Assembly (NCBI RefSeq): GCF_003688915.1
Contig: NZ_REFU01000001.1
Location: forward strand, 4,092,001-4,156,000
Length of the DNA stretch: 64,000 nt
Origin: Rhodococcus sp. SBT000017
Lineage (GTDB): Bacteria; Actinomycetota; Actinomycetes; Mycobacteriales; Mycobacteriaceae
Direction: 5' to 3'
Position numbers and translations under genes: made by a program. Shown one piece after another: positions 14,174 through 23,535 of the stretch; within the stretch, counting starts at the first letter, position 1; each line of letters opens with the position of its first letter. The notes under the pieces are model-generated. The model did no database searches. It saw only the letters and a program-made list of their open reading frames with translations, and was not told the DNA's origin.

Positions 14174-15982
14174 GTGAGCGGCTCTGTGTCCAGACGAACC
14201 GCCCTGCGTGGGCTCGCCGTCGCCGCCGTAGCCGCTGGTGCCGCTGCACTCCCGGTGGCGTCGACGACGCGCCGCGCGATGGCCGACGACTTCCTCCGCG
14301 GGCAGAGCCCCCTGCTGTTCCACTCACCGCCCCTGACGCCGTTCCGGGACGAATTGCCGCGGTTGCCGCTGATCAGCGGCACGGAGATCTCGCTCGATGC
14401 ACACAGCTCCACCCATGTGTTCCACGCCGATCTACGGCCCGCGCCCACCTTCGGATACGGCGAGTGCGACTACCTCGGACCCACCATCGAGTCGCAGACC
14501 GGCCAGCCGTGGACGCTGAAGTACTCCAACACCACCGCCGGGAACCCGCTCGCCGCCGACATCGACACCTCGCTGCACGGCATGAGCGAGATGGACCGCA
14601 CGATGACGCCGACGTCGCTGCACCTGCACGGCAGCATCACCGAACCGGCGAGCGACGGGCACTCGGAGATGCTGGTTCGCCCGGGCGAGTCGATGACGCA
14701 CAACTTCCCTGGACTCAACGACGCTGCGGGACTGTGGTACCACGACCACGCGATGTCGATGACGCGCATCAACGTCTATGCAGGCCTGCTCGGCATGAAC
14801 CTCGTCAGAGACCGGTGGGACACCGGCACTTCCGACAACGCGCTGGGTCTGCCCTCGGGTGAGTTCGAGCTGCCGCTCGTGCTGCAGGAAAAGATCATGA
14901 ACCCCGACGGCAGTATGAGCATCCGCTCCAACATCACCGTCCCGCAGGGAAAGTGGGAGGGCGGCGGCACCGGAGACGTGGGCGTCGTCAACGGCAAGAT
15001 CTGGCCGACGATGGAGGTCGCCCGGGGGATGTACCGACTGCGAGTCGTCAACGCCGGGTCGTACAGCGTGTGGAACCTGTTCTTCACCAACAGACTTCGC
15101 TTCTGGGTCATCGGGAACGACGGTGGATTGCTCGACGCCCCGGTGGAAGCTACCAGCATTCGGCTCGCGCCTGCCGAGCGCGTGGACATCCTCGTCGACT
15201 TCGGTGCCGTCGAGCCGGGCGCACTGATCGAGCTGCTCAACGACGAGCCGCCGCCCGCTCAGGCCGCATCGCTCGGTGCGGTGCCGATGCCGATGTTCTG
15301 CCAGTTCCGCGTCGCGTCCGCCGCTGGGTTCCGGGGCGGCATGCCGACGTTGCTGCGCGGCGGCAAGGGTCAGCCGGATGTGTTGCCGCCGTTGCCGACT
15401 GCGACCTTCACTCGAACGGTCACCGTCAATCAGCCGTCCGGTGGGCTGAACCTCGATATGACGCTGATGAACCTGAACAACCTGAGGTACTCGGACCCGG
15501 ACATCGAGATGCCCAAGCAGGGCACCGTCGAAATATGGAACATCGTCAACACGACGGTGGAGCCGCACCCGATTCACCTGCACCTGGCGCACTTCCGGAC
15601 GCTGGGACGGATCCCCATCGACCTCGCCGCCTACCAGCGCGACTTCCCCAGGCCCACATTCGGTACCAGATGGGCTCCGCCGGTGGAGAAGTTCCTCACC
15701 GGACCGTCGGTGCCGCCGGCGGCGTGGGAAGCCGGTTGGAAAGACACCGTCAACACGTACCCGGGCACCGTCACGCAGATCCTCGTCCGATTCCCGACGG
15801 CCGACGAACTCGGCTTCGACCCCGACGCCACCTTCGCCGGTCCGGCTGCGCATCACGGCGGCGATCACGGTGGCCATGACATGGGCGGGTCCAGCGAATT
15901 GCAGGGTTACATGTGGCACTGCCACATGCTCGATCACGAGGACCACGAAATGATGTTGCGGTACCGCACCGTCGCTCCGTGA
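14174..15982 (+). CDS. Tat-exported multicopper oxidase
   Basis: The 602-residue protein has a twin-arginine signal ([22 protein letters not shown]) and all four copper-binding motifs: HLHG near 150, HDHAMSMTR near 190, [10 protein letters not shown] near 455 and [13 protein letters not shown] near the C-terminus, giving type 1 and trinuclear copper sites. It folds outside the membrane and oxidises phenolic, bilirubin-like or metal substrates with reduction of O2. A His/Gly/Asp-rich stretch ([13 protein letters not shown]) precedes the last motif. The GTG start follows AAGGAGAG. The axial Met in HEMM suggests a CotA/bilirubin-oxidase-like type 1 site. Confidence 0.94.
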   Translation: MSGSVSRRTALRGLAVAAVAAGAAALPVASTTRRAMADDFLRGQSPLLFHSPPLTPFRDELPRLPLISGTEISLDAHSSTHVFHADLRPAPTFGYGECDYLGPTIESQTGQPWTLKYSNTTAGNPLAADIDTSLHGMSEMDRTMTPTSLHLHGSITEPASDGHSEMLVRPGESMTHNFPGLNDAAGLWYHDHAMSMTRINVYAGLLGMNLVRDRWDTGTSDNALGLPSGEFELPLVLQEKIMNPDGSMSIRSNITVPQGKWEGGGTGDVGVVNGKIWPTMEVARGMYRLRVVNAGSYSVWNLFFTNRLRFWVIGNDGGLLDAPVEATSIRLAPAERVDILVDFGAVEPGALIELLNDEPPPAQAASLGAVPMPMFCQFRVASAAGFRGGMPTLLRGGKGQPDVLPPLPTATFTRTVTVNQPSGGLNLDMTLMNLNNLRYSDPDIEMPKQGTVEIWNIVNTTVEPHPIHLHLAHFRTLGRIPIDLAAYQRDFPRPTFGTRWAPPVEKFLTGPSVPPAAWEAGWKDTVNTYPGTVTQILVRFPTADELGFDPDATFAGPAAHHGGDHGGHDMGGSSELQGYMWHCHMLDHEDHEMMLRYRTVAP

Positions 15983-15995
15983 TCCGAACCTGTCG

Positions 15996-17639
15996 GTGGG
16001 TGGGTATAGCTTTCGTGGGGTGAAGACATGGGGGGATGTGTTCGGGCTCGGGGACCAGGACTTGGTCTCCGCGCTCGCTGAGGTGTCCTCCCACGAAAAT
16101 GCGCTCGCTGCAGCCAGATACGCGATGCTGGCGGAGATCGAGCGGCGTGGTCTGGCCATGAAACTCGGGCATTCGACGGTCACGCGGTGGTACGCGAGGT
16201 CGGTGCGCATCACCGACGGGTCCGCTGCCCGTCAGATGGAACTGGGCCAGTGGCTCACCGGCCGGCGCACGGTGCTCGACGCCCTCGCCGGTGGTGACAT
16301 CCACGCCGCACACGCCTCGGCGATCGCCGACGGCTACGCCACCGTGCTGGTCGCCGACCCCACCCTCGACGAGCAGCGCCGCGACGCTGTCGTCGCGGAC
16401 CTGCTCGAGACCGCGATGCGTAGCACCGCCGGGCAGGCCACCTCCCGTGCGCAGGCTCTCGCGCATTCTGCGGCAGAGGACGCGCGAGAAAGACATGAGC
16501 AGGCAGAGAAGGAACGACGCGAACGGGAGCAGGAACGAGAGCGCGAGCAGGAGCAGGCGAGCCGAGCCGATGCAGGTAGCTCGGGTGATTGCGGTGGCGC
16601 AGATGGCGCAGATGGCGCAGGTGGCACGGGTGCCGCTGGGCCCGAACCTGCTGGGCCCGAACCTGTTCCATCGGGGCCGCCGCCGGTACCGGTGTCGGAG
16701 AACCCGAACCTGAACCGGTTCGATGTTCATCCGTTGTCCGATGGCCGCTTCCAGCTCGGTGGCAACGTCGACCGGCTCCTCGCCGAGAAGCTGCTCACGA
16801 CACTGTCGGCTTTGACCGCTCCGCGGCCCGGCCCGGGTGGTGCGCGTGACCCGCGGAGTCCGTCGAAGCGGCGGGCCGATGCACTCGATCAGATCCTCGA
16901 CCGGCACCTGAGCGGCAGCAGCCGCGGATCGGCAGGTGGGTCACGGGCGTCGGTGCATTTGATCGTCCCGCTGCGGGAGTTGCTCAGTGACCGCGGAAAG
17001 AATCACACTGCCTGCGCACCAACGAGTTCGACACCCGGTGCCGGTGCCGACGGCGCTACCAGAACCAGGGATGCCGACGCCGGTGCCGGCGGCAGTTCAC
17101 GAACCGGCGATTTCCGCGACGATCGTGTCGGCCGTAGCGATGCCGGTAGTGATGCTGCCGGTGGTCGCGCTGCCGGGGAGAAGTCCGCTCCCGAGCCTGG
17201 CGATGCCGAGTGGCCGTTCCACTTCGACTGGACCGGGCCGATGAGCCGGTCCCTCGCCGAGCTTCTCACCTGCGACGCCGACCTCACCCCGGTCATCGTC
17301 GACCACCACGGCGTCCCGCTCGCGCTCGGCCGCAGCACCAGACTCGCCTCCGACGACCAACGCATCGCCCTGACCATCCGCGACAGATGCTGCGTGATGT
17401 GCGGGCGCCCCGCGCAGTGGTGCCAAGCCCACCACGTGAAATTCTGGGAACACGGCGGCCCCACCGATCTGAACAACCTCGCCCTGGTCTGCGGAGAATG
17501 CCACCGCCTCGTCCACCACGGCGACTGGCAACTGTTCATGGGCGACGACGGACACCCTTACGCCATCCCGCCCGAATCCATCGACCCCACACGACAACCC
17601 ATCCCCAGCTACCACCGACGAAAACGGCGCGCAGCCTGA
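15996..17639 (+). CDS. DUF222 / HNH endonuclease-domain protein (13E12 family)
   Basis: The 547-residue protein combines an N-terminal DUF222 domain (residues 10-160) with a C-terminal HNH motif (CVMCGRPAQWCQAHH, then LNNLALVCGECHRLVHH). Such 13E12-type proteins are multi-copy in mycobacteria and rhodococci; their role is unsettled. Between the domains is a low-complexity part: a charged Glu/Arg/Gln coiled stretch followed by Gly/Ala/Asp/Pro repeats encoded by short tandem DNA repeats, and another Gly/Ala-rich insertion near 345-405. GTG at 15996 or 16020 could be the start. It follows the multicopper oxidase by 13 bases. Confidence 0.85.
   Translation: MGGYSFRGVKTWGDVFGLGDQDLVSALAEVSSHENALAAARYAMLAEIERRGLAMKLGHSTVTRWYARSVRITDGSAARQMELGQWLTGRRTVLDALAGGDIHAAHASAIADGYATVLVADPTLDEQRRDAVVADLLETAMRSTAGQATSRAQALAHSAAEDARERHEQAEKERREREQEREREQEQASRADAGSSGDCGGADGADGAGGTGAAGPEPAGPEPVPSGPPPVPVSENPNLNRFDVHPLSDGRFQLGGNVDRLLAEKLLTTLSALTAPRPGPGGARDPRSPSKRRADALDQILDRHLSGSSRGSAGGSRASVHLIVPLRELLSDRGKNHTACAPTSSTPGAGADGATRTRDADAGAGGSSRTGDFRDDRVGRSDAGSDAAGGRAAGEKSAPEPGDAEWPFHFDWTGPMSRSLAELLTCDADLTPVIVDHHGVPLALGRSTRLASDDQRIALTIRDRCCVMCGRPAQWCQAHHVKFWEHGGPTDLNNLALVCGECHRLVHHGDWQLFMGDDGHPYAIPPESIDPTRQPIPSYHRRKRRAA
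16592..16664 (+). repeat. Short tandem repeats inside the DUF222/HNH gene
   Basis: Consecutive near-copies of a nine-base unit (GGCGCAGAT) at about 16592-16625 are followed by two exact copies of GCTGGGCCCGAACCT at 16635-16649 and 16650-16664. All units are multiples of three, so length changes keep the frame. They encode the Asp/Gly/Ala and Gly-Pro-Glu-Pro-Ala linker. Confidence 0.8.
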
Positions 17640-17871
17640 CAACATGTCAGCTGCGAACACGCCGTCGAATTTCGGGCCGCCGGGGGAGTGCTTCTGCCCG
17701 ACATACGACGTACCGTCATGGTCGCTCTGCGTTCGACCGCCCAGTCAGCTGCTAGCTGCTTGCTGCGTGCGGACCTGGCAACGTCGTGACTCCGTCGGCG
17801 GTGCATCGGTGCATCGGAGCGCGCCCCGGTCCTCAGCGGCTGGAGTGGTTCGAGTTACGCGTCGTCTGTCG

Positions 17872-18774
17872 TCACCGGTTGTGATGAGCGGGGGCGGGTG
17901 GCACCAGCTCTCGGTAGTGCGTCGCGATCTCGCCCGGGGTGGTGAACCAGACGCCGTCGCTGTTGTCGGTCATGTGTTTCAGCGCCGCGCGTAGCCGTCG
18001 AAGTCGGTAGGGCTGTCCGGTGAGGAAGGTGTGCAGCGAGATCGCGAGCACTACGGGTTGGTGCGCCGAGTTCTCCTTCAGCTCGTCGAAACTGTCGATT
18101 ATGTTGCGCTCGAACGTCGCTGCGGTCTGGTGATGGTGGACGAACACCGGTAGGTCGTTCACCTCGTGTGGGTACGGGACGCTGAGCAACGGGCCACCGC
18201 GGGTGTTCAGCCACACCGGCTGGTCGTCGATGGGCCAGTCCAAGGTGTAGTCGTAGCCGCGTTCGGCGAGAAGGTCTTCGGTCACTCGGCTGGGGTTGGC
18301 ACCGGGGCTCATCCAACCCCGAGGAGGGGCTCCCTCGTGCCGCTCGATGGCGGACGTGACCTCGTCTATCGATCGTCGTTCGTCGTCCTCGTTCTGATCG
18401 TTCGGTTGTATGGCGTTCGTTCGGCCGTGTGCGACAACCTCGGCGTCGAGGGCGCGGAAGGCGTCGATCAGCTGCGGCGCATGCTCGTACACCTCGGTAT
18501 TGACGAGCAGTGTCGGCCGAATCCCGCTCTGCTGCAACGTCTCTGCGATCCGAAAGCCGCCGACGCGGTTGCCGTACTCACGCCACCCCCAGTTGTAGGT
18601 GTTCGGCTGATCCATCGCGGGCGTGTAGCCCAGCCCTGGGCGGCCGTCGTCGTACGGAAAGTGCTCGCAGTTTACGGCGATGTACACCGCGAGGCGCGCG
18701 CCACCCGGCCACTCGAACTGCGGGCGATCGCCGATGGGGGAGTAGTCGAAGCGTCCATGAGAGGCGAGGGGCAT
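17872..18774 (-). CDS. Polysaccharide deacetylase-family hydrolase
   Basis: The 300-residue protein belongs to the NodB/CE4-like fold, closest in layout to PuuE-type allantoinase/chitooligosaccharide deacetylases. Visible features are VNCEHFPYDDGRPG, NWGWREYGNRVG, VNTEVYEHAPQLIDAFRALDAEVVAHGRTN and GWMSPGANPSRVTEDLLAERGYDYTLDW. It lacks a signal peptide, so it is probably cytosolic and acts on a small amide or ureide. The ATG at 18774 (MPLASHGRFDY) is preferred, but its ribosome site is weak and starts 18-33 bases upstream are possible. The 232 bases between it and the HNH gene show nothing recognisable. Confidence 0.85.
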   Translation of the reverse strand: MPLASHGRFDYSPIGDRPQFEWPGGARLAVYIAVNCEHFPYDDGRPGLGYTPAMDQPNTYNWGWREYGNRVGGFRIAETLQQSGIRPTLLVNTEVYEHAPQLIDAFRALDAEVVAHGRTNAIQPNDQNEDDERRSIDEVTSAIERHEGAPPRGWMSPGANPSRVTEDLLAERGYDYTLDWPIDDQPVWLNTRGGPLLSVPYPHEVNDLPVFVHHHQTAATFERNIIDSFDELKENSAHQPVVLAISLHTFLTGQPYRLRRLRAALKHMTDNSDGVWFTTPGEIATHYRELVPPAPAHHNR

Positions 18775-18823
18775 GACCAGAGAATTGCCCACGGTCAAGC
18801 AACGCAAACAGCGTTGCAGTCGT

Positions 18824-19102
18824 TCAGTCCCGGGCGACCGCGGTCTTCACCAGCTCTGCGATCTGTGGATTCCGCGGCTCGAATACCTCGAGCAGTCCGA
18901 TTGCCGCCAGCTGCGGCGCGAGATTCCCCAGCGCTGCCAACAGTTCTCGGTGGGTCTCGGTGCCCTGTTCGGCGTCGTCGAGCGCTCGGGCGTTGGCCAC
19001 GAACGCCGCGACGGTGCCTTTGCGAATCTCGAGTCCGTCGAACGACGCCCTCTCGGCCCCGTCGGGCAGAACATCCTCGGGACGTATCGAATGGATGCTC
19101 AC
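18824..19102 (-). CDS. Hypothetical protein, 92 residues
   Basis: Not recognised. It is a small, acidic, largely helical soluble protein (LLAALGNLAPQLAAIGLLEVFEP) without signal or membrane segment. It starts 15 bases after the CGNR regulator gene, so they are probably co-transcribed; the deacetylase follows 49 bases later on the same strand. It could be a target or partner of the CGNR regulator. Confidence 0.7.
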   Translation of the reverse strand: MSIHSIRPEDVLPDGAERASFDGLEIRKGTVAAFVANARALDDAEQGTETHRELLAALGNLAPQLAAIGLLEVFEPRNPQIAELVKTAVARD

Positions 19103-19117
19103 TGTTCTCGGCTCCTT

Positions 19118-19681
19118 CTATGTTCGGCGCTGCTGATTCGCTATGAATCGCGCCTTCTTCTGACGGTTTCCGCAGGTGTTCATGTCGCACCACTTGCGCG
19201 AGCGGCTTTGGCTGGTGTCGAAGAACGCGGCCCGGCACGTAGGGGACGCGCACAATGCCAGTTTGCCGTCTCGAACACCGGCAATGACGTCGATGGCGTC
19301 GGCCGCAACTACGCCGAGGGCGTCTTCTACGGACTGCATCGAACTCAGCTGCCAGCGGCGGTCGCCCTCGGCCGTCAGAACAGCAGCGGACTGCCCGCGA
19401 ATGCTGCGATCGTTGATGGTTCGGACGGCCGACCTGGGCAGTGTGTCTTCGACTGCGGCAGCTGTCGCTGCGAGATGAATCGCCTCTCGCAGTTCGTGAG
19501 CCAGGAACAGTTGGGAGTCGGTGCACCCCTCGACGGCGAGCCCGTTCATCGCCAACCAGTCGATGAGCCGCTGCGGCACCGGAATCCGTTCCACAGGTTC
19601 GCCGCATCGTTCGGTCAGCGTCCCGGTGAAGGCGGTCGAGAGGACGCTACCGGGGCGAAATTCGGGAAACCTTGCGGGCAT
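19118..19681 (-). CDS. ABATE/CGNR zinc-finger transcriptional regulator
   Basis: The 187-residue protein has an N-terminal ABATE domain (about 1-130), proposed to bind a ligand, and a C-terminal CGNR zinc finger: CASPTCRAAFFDTSQSRSRKWCDMNTCGNRQKKARF. Both parts are canonical. Such proteins regulate adjacent genes, frequently of stress or catabolic function. It is divergent from the epoxide hydrolase gene with 81 bp between, and upstream of the 92-residue gene. Confidence 0.9.
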   Translation of the reverse strand: MPARFPEFRPGSVLSTAFTGTLTERCGEPVERIPVPQRLIDWLAMNGLAVEGCTDSQLFLAHELREAIHLAATAAAVEDTLPRSAVRTINDRSIRGQSAAVLTAEGDRRWQLSSMQSVEDALGVVAADAIDVIAGVRDGKLALCASPTCRAAFFDTSQSRSRKWCDMNTCGNRQKKARFIANQQRRT

Positions 19682-19762
19682 GGAACCAGCTTAGCCGGTT
19701 GCGGTCCAAGGACGTGCCCTGTAGAACTGGCTTAGACGGTTCAACCGAAAGCAGGAGTTCCT

Positions 19763-20950
19763 ATGCAGTCGCTCAGCGGCCTCGAAGTGTGTTCGTTCGA
19801 GCCCCTCACACCCGACGACGACCTCGACGACCTGCGCGCGCGGTTGGCCGCCGCACGGCTGCCGGAATCCGAACCGGTGATTTCGACCGAGCCCGGCCGT
19901 CGGCGATGGGACCAAGGCGTTCCTCTCGCCGACCTGCAGGAGATCCTCGACTATTGGCGCACGGGCTACGACTGGCGAAAGTTCGAGGAGCGCATCGACG
20001 CGATCGGTCAGTTCCGCACTAGCGTCTACGGTCTGGGATTTCACTTCTTGCACTGCCGGTCCGCGCGTACCGATGCCACTCCGCTGATCATGACGCACGG
20101 CTGGCCGGGCAGTATGGCCGAGTTCGTCGATGTGGTGGACGCTCTGGCGCATCCCGATGACCCCCGCGCGCCAGCGTTCCACGTCGTCGTCCCGTCGCTG
20201 CCGGGGTTCGGCTTCAGCGACAAGCCGAGTACGACCGGATGGGGAACCGAGAAGATCGCGACAGCGTGGGTCGAGTTGATGCGCCGGCTGGGTTACGACC
20301 GGTTTCTGGCCCACGGTGGTGACTGGGGAGGCGTGATCACGACGATCCTCGGAGGCAGATTCCCCGCGCATGTCATCGGGATCCACACAACTCTGGCGCA
20401 GGCACCGCCGGGGATGACAACCGAGGGCCTGACTGCTGACGAGCGCCGCTGGACCGAGGAGAACAGCGACTTCCGGCACCACCACTCGGCGTACGCGAAG
20501 CAGCAGGCGACCCGGCCACAGACGATCGGGTACTCACTCGTCGACTCTCCGGTCGGTCTGCTCGCCTGGATTCTCGACAAATTCGCGGAGTGGACGGATA
20601 CCGACGACAGCCCCTTCCCGGCGATCTCCAGAGACCGGCTGCTGGACAACGTCACCCTGTACTGGCTCACGCGCTCGGGAGCGTCGTCGGCTCGGATCTA
20701 CTACGAAAGCCACAACTCCCTGGATCCGGACCTGCGGGTCGACGTTCCGGCGGCGATCACTACGTATCCGCGCGACATCGAGAAGAATCCTCGTGCGTGG
20801 GCTGAGGAGCGCTTCCGTCAGATCGTGCGGTGGAAGGAACCCGAGTCAGGGGGACATTTTCCGTCGCTCGAGAATCCAGACCACTTCGTCAGAGATCTGC
20901 AGGAGGGGCTTGCCGCCGTGTTGGCGGCGACCGGCATGCGTAGAACGTGA
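19763..20950 (+). CDS. Epoxide hydrolase, N-terminal EHN-domain type
   Basis: The 395-residue protein has the EHN leader domain (residues 10-110, with DLQEILDYWRTGYDWRKFE) and an alpha/beta-hydrolase fold. The oxyanion HGWPGSM motif is near 112, the nucleophile Asp lies in HGGDWGGVI near 190, and the C-terminal His in GGHFPSLENPDHF. It opens epoxides to diols through an alkyl-enzyme ester, in the cytosol. ATG 19763 follows AGGAG. Its divergent CGNR neighbour may control it. Confidence 0.93.
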   Translation: MQSLSGLEVCSFEPLTPDDDLDDLRARLAAARLPESEPVISTEPGRRRWDQGVPLADLQEILDYWRTGYDWRKFEERIDAIGQFRTSVYGLGFHFLHCRSARTDATPLIMTHGWPGSMAEFVDVVDALAHPDDPRAPAFHVVVPSLPGFGFSDKPSTTGWGTEKIATAWVELMRRLGYDRFLAHGGDWGGVITTILGGRFPAHVIGIHTTLAQAPPGMTTEGLTADERRWTEENSDFRHHHSAYAKQQATRPQTIGYSLVDSPVGLLAWILDKFAEWTDTDDSPFPAISRDRLLDNVTLYWLTRSGASSARIYYESHNSLDPDLRVDVPAAITTYPRDIEKNPRAWAEERFRQIVRWKEPESGGHFPSLENPDHFVRDLQEGLAAVLAATGMRRT

Positions 20951-20987
20951 ATACCCAGCTCGGTGGTGCGAAGGCTGTGGCAACGAT

Positions 20988-21872
20988 TCAGTTCGTCGGG
21001 TGTTCGCGGATAGCCCGCGCCACGTCTTTCGGTGCTTCCGATTGCGGAAAGTGTCCGACGCCACCGAGCGCCGTGACCCAGGCATCCGGTCGCAGTGCGC
21101 GGATGGCGTCGAGCACTCGCTGACCAGAGACCGGATCCGCCAGCCCCCATATGAGTCCAAGTGGGCCGTCGTATTCGACGAGCGCCGAAAGCCACCGCTC
21201 GTGATGCACCGCCCGCTCGTCGTTGTAGCGAATGAGTCTGTGCGACAGTTTGTGTCCGTCGTGCAGCGCGATTCCATACCAGAGGTTGTCGAATTCTTCG
21301 TCGGACGCTTTCGTGTCTCCGCGCACGGCATCGATGGTCTTGCGTAGGGCGGTCTTGTTGGACAGTCGAGCGAGAACGGGTCCCACCACCGGTTGGGCGA
21401 GTAGACGCTGCAAAACAGTCGGGCGGTACTCGCTGTAGACGACCCCGGAGTTGAGTACGTGCACGACAGAGATATCGAAGGACAGGTTTGCGCGGCGTCG
21501 ACGGTCGAGCAACTCCTGACCGACGATGCCGCCGTAGTCGTGAACGACCAACTGCGCGCTCGAAATCGAGAGGTGGCGCAGTAGCTGTTCGACGACGTCC
21601 GCGGACCGAGCGACGGTGAAGTTGTGGCCACGTGGTTTGTCCGACGACCCGTAGCCCAAGAAGTCCAGCGTCACGACGTCATGATCGGACCCGAGGTCCT
21701 CGGCCACCGGGGCCCAGTCGTAGGACCAGGTAGGAAACCCGTGCAGCATCACCACTGTGCTGCCCGCGCCGCGGCGGCGGTACGTGATCCGAAATCCGTC
21801 GTCGGTCTCGAAGCTGTCGCACTGTGCTATCCACTGCTGCGCAGTAGGCACAGTGCTCGCGTCCGCCATCAT
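20988..21872 (-). CDS. Alpha/beta hydrolase, haloalkane dehalogenase/epoxide hydrolase-like
   Basis: The 294-residue protein has the HGFPTWSYDW oxyanion motif, a nucleophile elbow VVHDYGG with Asp rather than Ser, and a C-terminal His in GGVGHFPQSEAP. An Asp nucleophile points to dehalogenase or epoxide hydrolase chemistry rather than an esterase. The ATG at 21872 (MMADAST) follows GGGGAGGCAG. It lies 14 bases after the RNA-ligase-like gene on the same strand. Substrate unknown. Confidence 0.88.
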   Translation of the reverse strand: MMADASTVPTAQQWIAQCDSFETDDGFRITYRRRGAGSTVVMLHGFPTWSYDWAPVAEDLGSDHDVVTLDFLGYGSSDKPRGHNFTVARSADVVEQLLRHLSISSAQLVVHDYGGIVGQELLDRRRRANLSFDISVVHVLNSGVVYSEYRPTVLQRLLAQPVVGPVLARLSNKTALRKTIDAVRGDTKASDEEFDNLWYGIALHDGHKLSHRLIRYNDERAVHHERWLSALVEYDGPLGLIWGLADPVSGQRVLDAIRALRPDAWVTALGGVGHFPQSEAPKDVARAIREHPTN

Positions 21873-21886
21873 CGCTGCCTCCCCGT

Positions 21887-22501
21887 TCACGATGGGCGGT
21901 ACATTACTCGCCCAAAATGTGCGGTGCAGATGGTGTCCCACGTGTATATCCCGGCGGCGGAGTCCTGATGGACCGAGAGGAGTTGCACCTCTGCGACGTG
22001 CATCCGCACCGACTGCTGGCGACCCCGCCTCGCGCCGAGCCTGGCGAGCTCGGCTGTCAACGGTTCCGAATCGACGTCGGCTGTGCCGTAACCCAGTGAG
22101 ATATGGGGTGCGTGCGGCGCGGGCGGCATTGCCGGGTCACCGAGAACTGTTGTCGCACCGGCACGTACGGACCGAACCAGGCTGTCCCACTGCGGGCTTC
22201 GGTTTCCTTCGTATCCGACCGAATGCTCGAATATGTGGGGGCCGGTCATGTCGACGGTGAAAGGCTCCAGTGCTGCCGTCGCGTCGTCGAGGAGTCCGCG
22301 CAGCGTGAGAACGGTGTCAGCGGGGACCGTATCGAGGAAGGCCGGGATTCGAGTGACGGTGGCGTGCAGGAACTCCGTCGGCTGTACAGAACACACACCG
22401 GTCGAGCGAATTGCGTCCTGAATCGGGACGAGAACGCTGCTGTCGATCTGCGGAAGTGCATAGACATGGAGGGAATTGCGCTCGTGCGGCCACGCGGTCA
22501 T
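21887..22501 (-). CDS. 2'-5' RNA ligase/phosphodiesterase-family protein
   Basis: The 204-residue protein carries the two HxT/S motifs of the 2H phosphoesterase superfamily: HATVTR and HISLGYG. Members hydrolyse 2',3'-cyclic phosphates or ligate RNA; here no partner shows which. ATG 22501 begins MTAWPHERNSLHVYALP; a GTG at 22525 is also possible. It is probably co-transcribed with the downstream alpha/beta hydrolase. Confidence 0.8.
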   Translation of the reverse strand: MTAWPHERNSLHVYALPQIDSSVLVPIQDAIRSTGVCSVQPTEFLHATVTRIPAFLDTVPADTVLTLRGLLDDATAALEPFTVDMTGPHIFEHSVGYEGNRSPQWDSLVRSVRAGATTVLGDPAMPPAPHAPHISLGYGTADVDSEPLTAELARLGARRGRQQSVRMHVAEVQLLSVHQDSAAGIYTWDTICTAHFGRVMYRPS

Positions 22502-22653
22502 CGGTAGATCGAACAGACTCTTCACAGGCAAGTTTCCAGGGACATGCAGGTCAGTATCCAAGGGTCGAGTGAACGGACCGGTCGACCTCGGTGAAGTACA
22601 CGCGCCTGGGTGCGGATGGACGCAACTCATAGGCCGCTACGCCATGAGCAGAG

Positions 22654-23382
22654 TCACGGCGTGATGACGGTCTGCTCGTCCACCTGGGTGGTGGCGTCGA
22701 CCAGCAAGTCGAATTGGTCGATGCTGCCGTCGACGTTGATCTGCAGGATGTAGTAGCCGTCCTGCCCTGTGATGATCGTCGTCTTCTGCGCCGACACCAG
22801 CTCCTCACCCGTCTCGTCGTCCGTGTACGTGCCTGCGATCTGGTATGCGGGGAAGCCCGACAGTGTCGACACTGCGCCCTCTCCGGACGGGGTGAACTCT
22901 GGCAGGTTCATCAATTCGCCTGGGCCGTAGTCGATGATGGCCTGCGGATCGACGTCGCCTTCGAGCTTGGAGACGATGGCGATCATGCTCGGGGTGCGTT
23001 CGCCGGCGGCGACGTCCGGGTAGATGATCGCTCCGTAGGCCCAGTCGGGGGTGTCCTCGGCCGCGTCCACCCAGCCGTCCGGGATGGCCAGGTTGATGGT
23101 GGGTGCGTTCGCGTCGCCGCGGAAGATCGGGGTTTCGGTCAGGCCCGCGTCGACGATGTAGTCGGCGATGGTGGGGTTGGGGCCGGTGGGTGCCTCGGTG
23201 GTGGTGGCGGGTGCCAGCTTTTTGACCGTTGTGGTCGCGGCGGCCTCTGTAGTCGTCGTTTCGGCTGTCGAGGTGGCGGCGGTCGGCGTGCCGGAGTCGC
23301 TGCTGCATCCGGCGGCGGTGAACGCGAGAATCACCACGGCTGCGCATACTGCCCCACGGACGCCAATAGTGGAGATCTTCAT
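22654..23382 (-). CDS. LpqN/LpqT-family lipoprotein
   Basis: The 242-residue protein begins with a lipoprotein signal (hydrophobic core AVVILAFTAAGC, lipobox Cys at 26), then a Thr/Ala-rich linker (about 27-65), then a globular LpqN-like domain (NLAIPDGWV, YPDVAAGERTPSMIAIVSKLEGDVDP). It should be anchored on the outer face of the cytoplasmic membrane. LpqN-type proteins are typical of mycolic-acid bacteria; the role is unclear. It is divergent from a second lipoprotein gene across a 153-bp region with a striking dyad. Confidence 0.88.
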   Translation of the reverse strand: MKISTIGVRGAVCAAVVILAFTAAGCSSDSGTPTAATSTAETTTTEAAATTTVKKLAPATTTEAPTGPNPTIADYIVDAGLTETPIFRGDANAPTINLAIPDGWVDAAEDTPDWAYGAIIYPDVAAGERTPSMIAIVSKLEGDVDPQAIIDYGPGELMNLPEFTPSGEGAVSTLSGFPAYQIAGTYTDDETGEELVSAQKTTIITGQDGYYILQINVDGSIDQFDLLVDATTQVDEQTVITP

Positions 23383-23462
23383 CGGTCCTCTTTCGTCTGT
23401 TCGGATACGGCTTCGATGCGGCTACAGCAGGGATCGAACCGATCGGATCGTAGAACCGCGAC

Positions 23463-23511
23463 ATTGGAAATGGATTGGAAAGTGGTGCGCACCGTCCAAT
23501 CGATGTCCAAT
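23463..23511. promoter_or_regulatory. Symmetric double-dyad operator candidate
   Basis: ATTGGA occurs at 23463 and 23474, and its complement TCCAAT at 23495 and 23506, arranged exactly about one centre (23487). The 17-base arms match at 15 positions. The 11-base repeat step is about one helical turn, as expected for cooperative dimers. It lies 25-73 bases upstream of the metallopeptidase ATG, between two divergent lipoprotein genes. Confidence 0.55.
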
Positions 23512-23535
23512 CCTCGCTGGCTGGCGTCTGCGGTC

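Noticed and set aside
14432..16213. A 593-codon minus-strand frame
   Set aside because: Antisense to the multicopper oxidase with low-complexity Arg/His/Val composition.
17640..17871. Possible small gene between the HNH and deacetylase genes
   Set aside because: Short open frames only, without ribosome sites or recognisable families.
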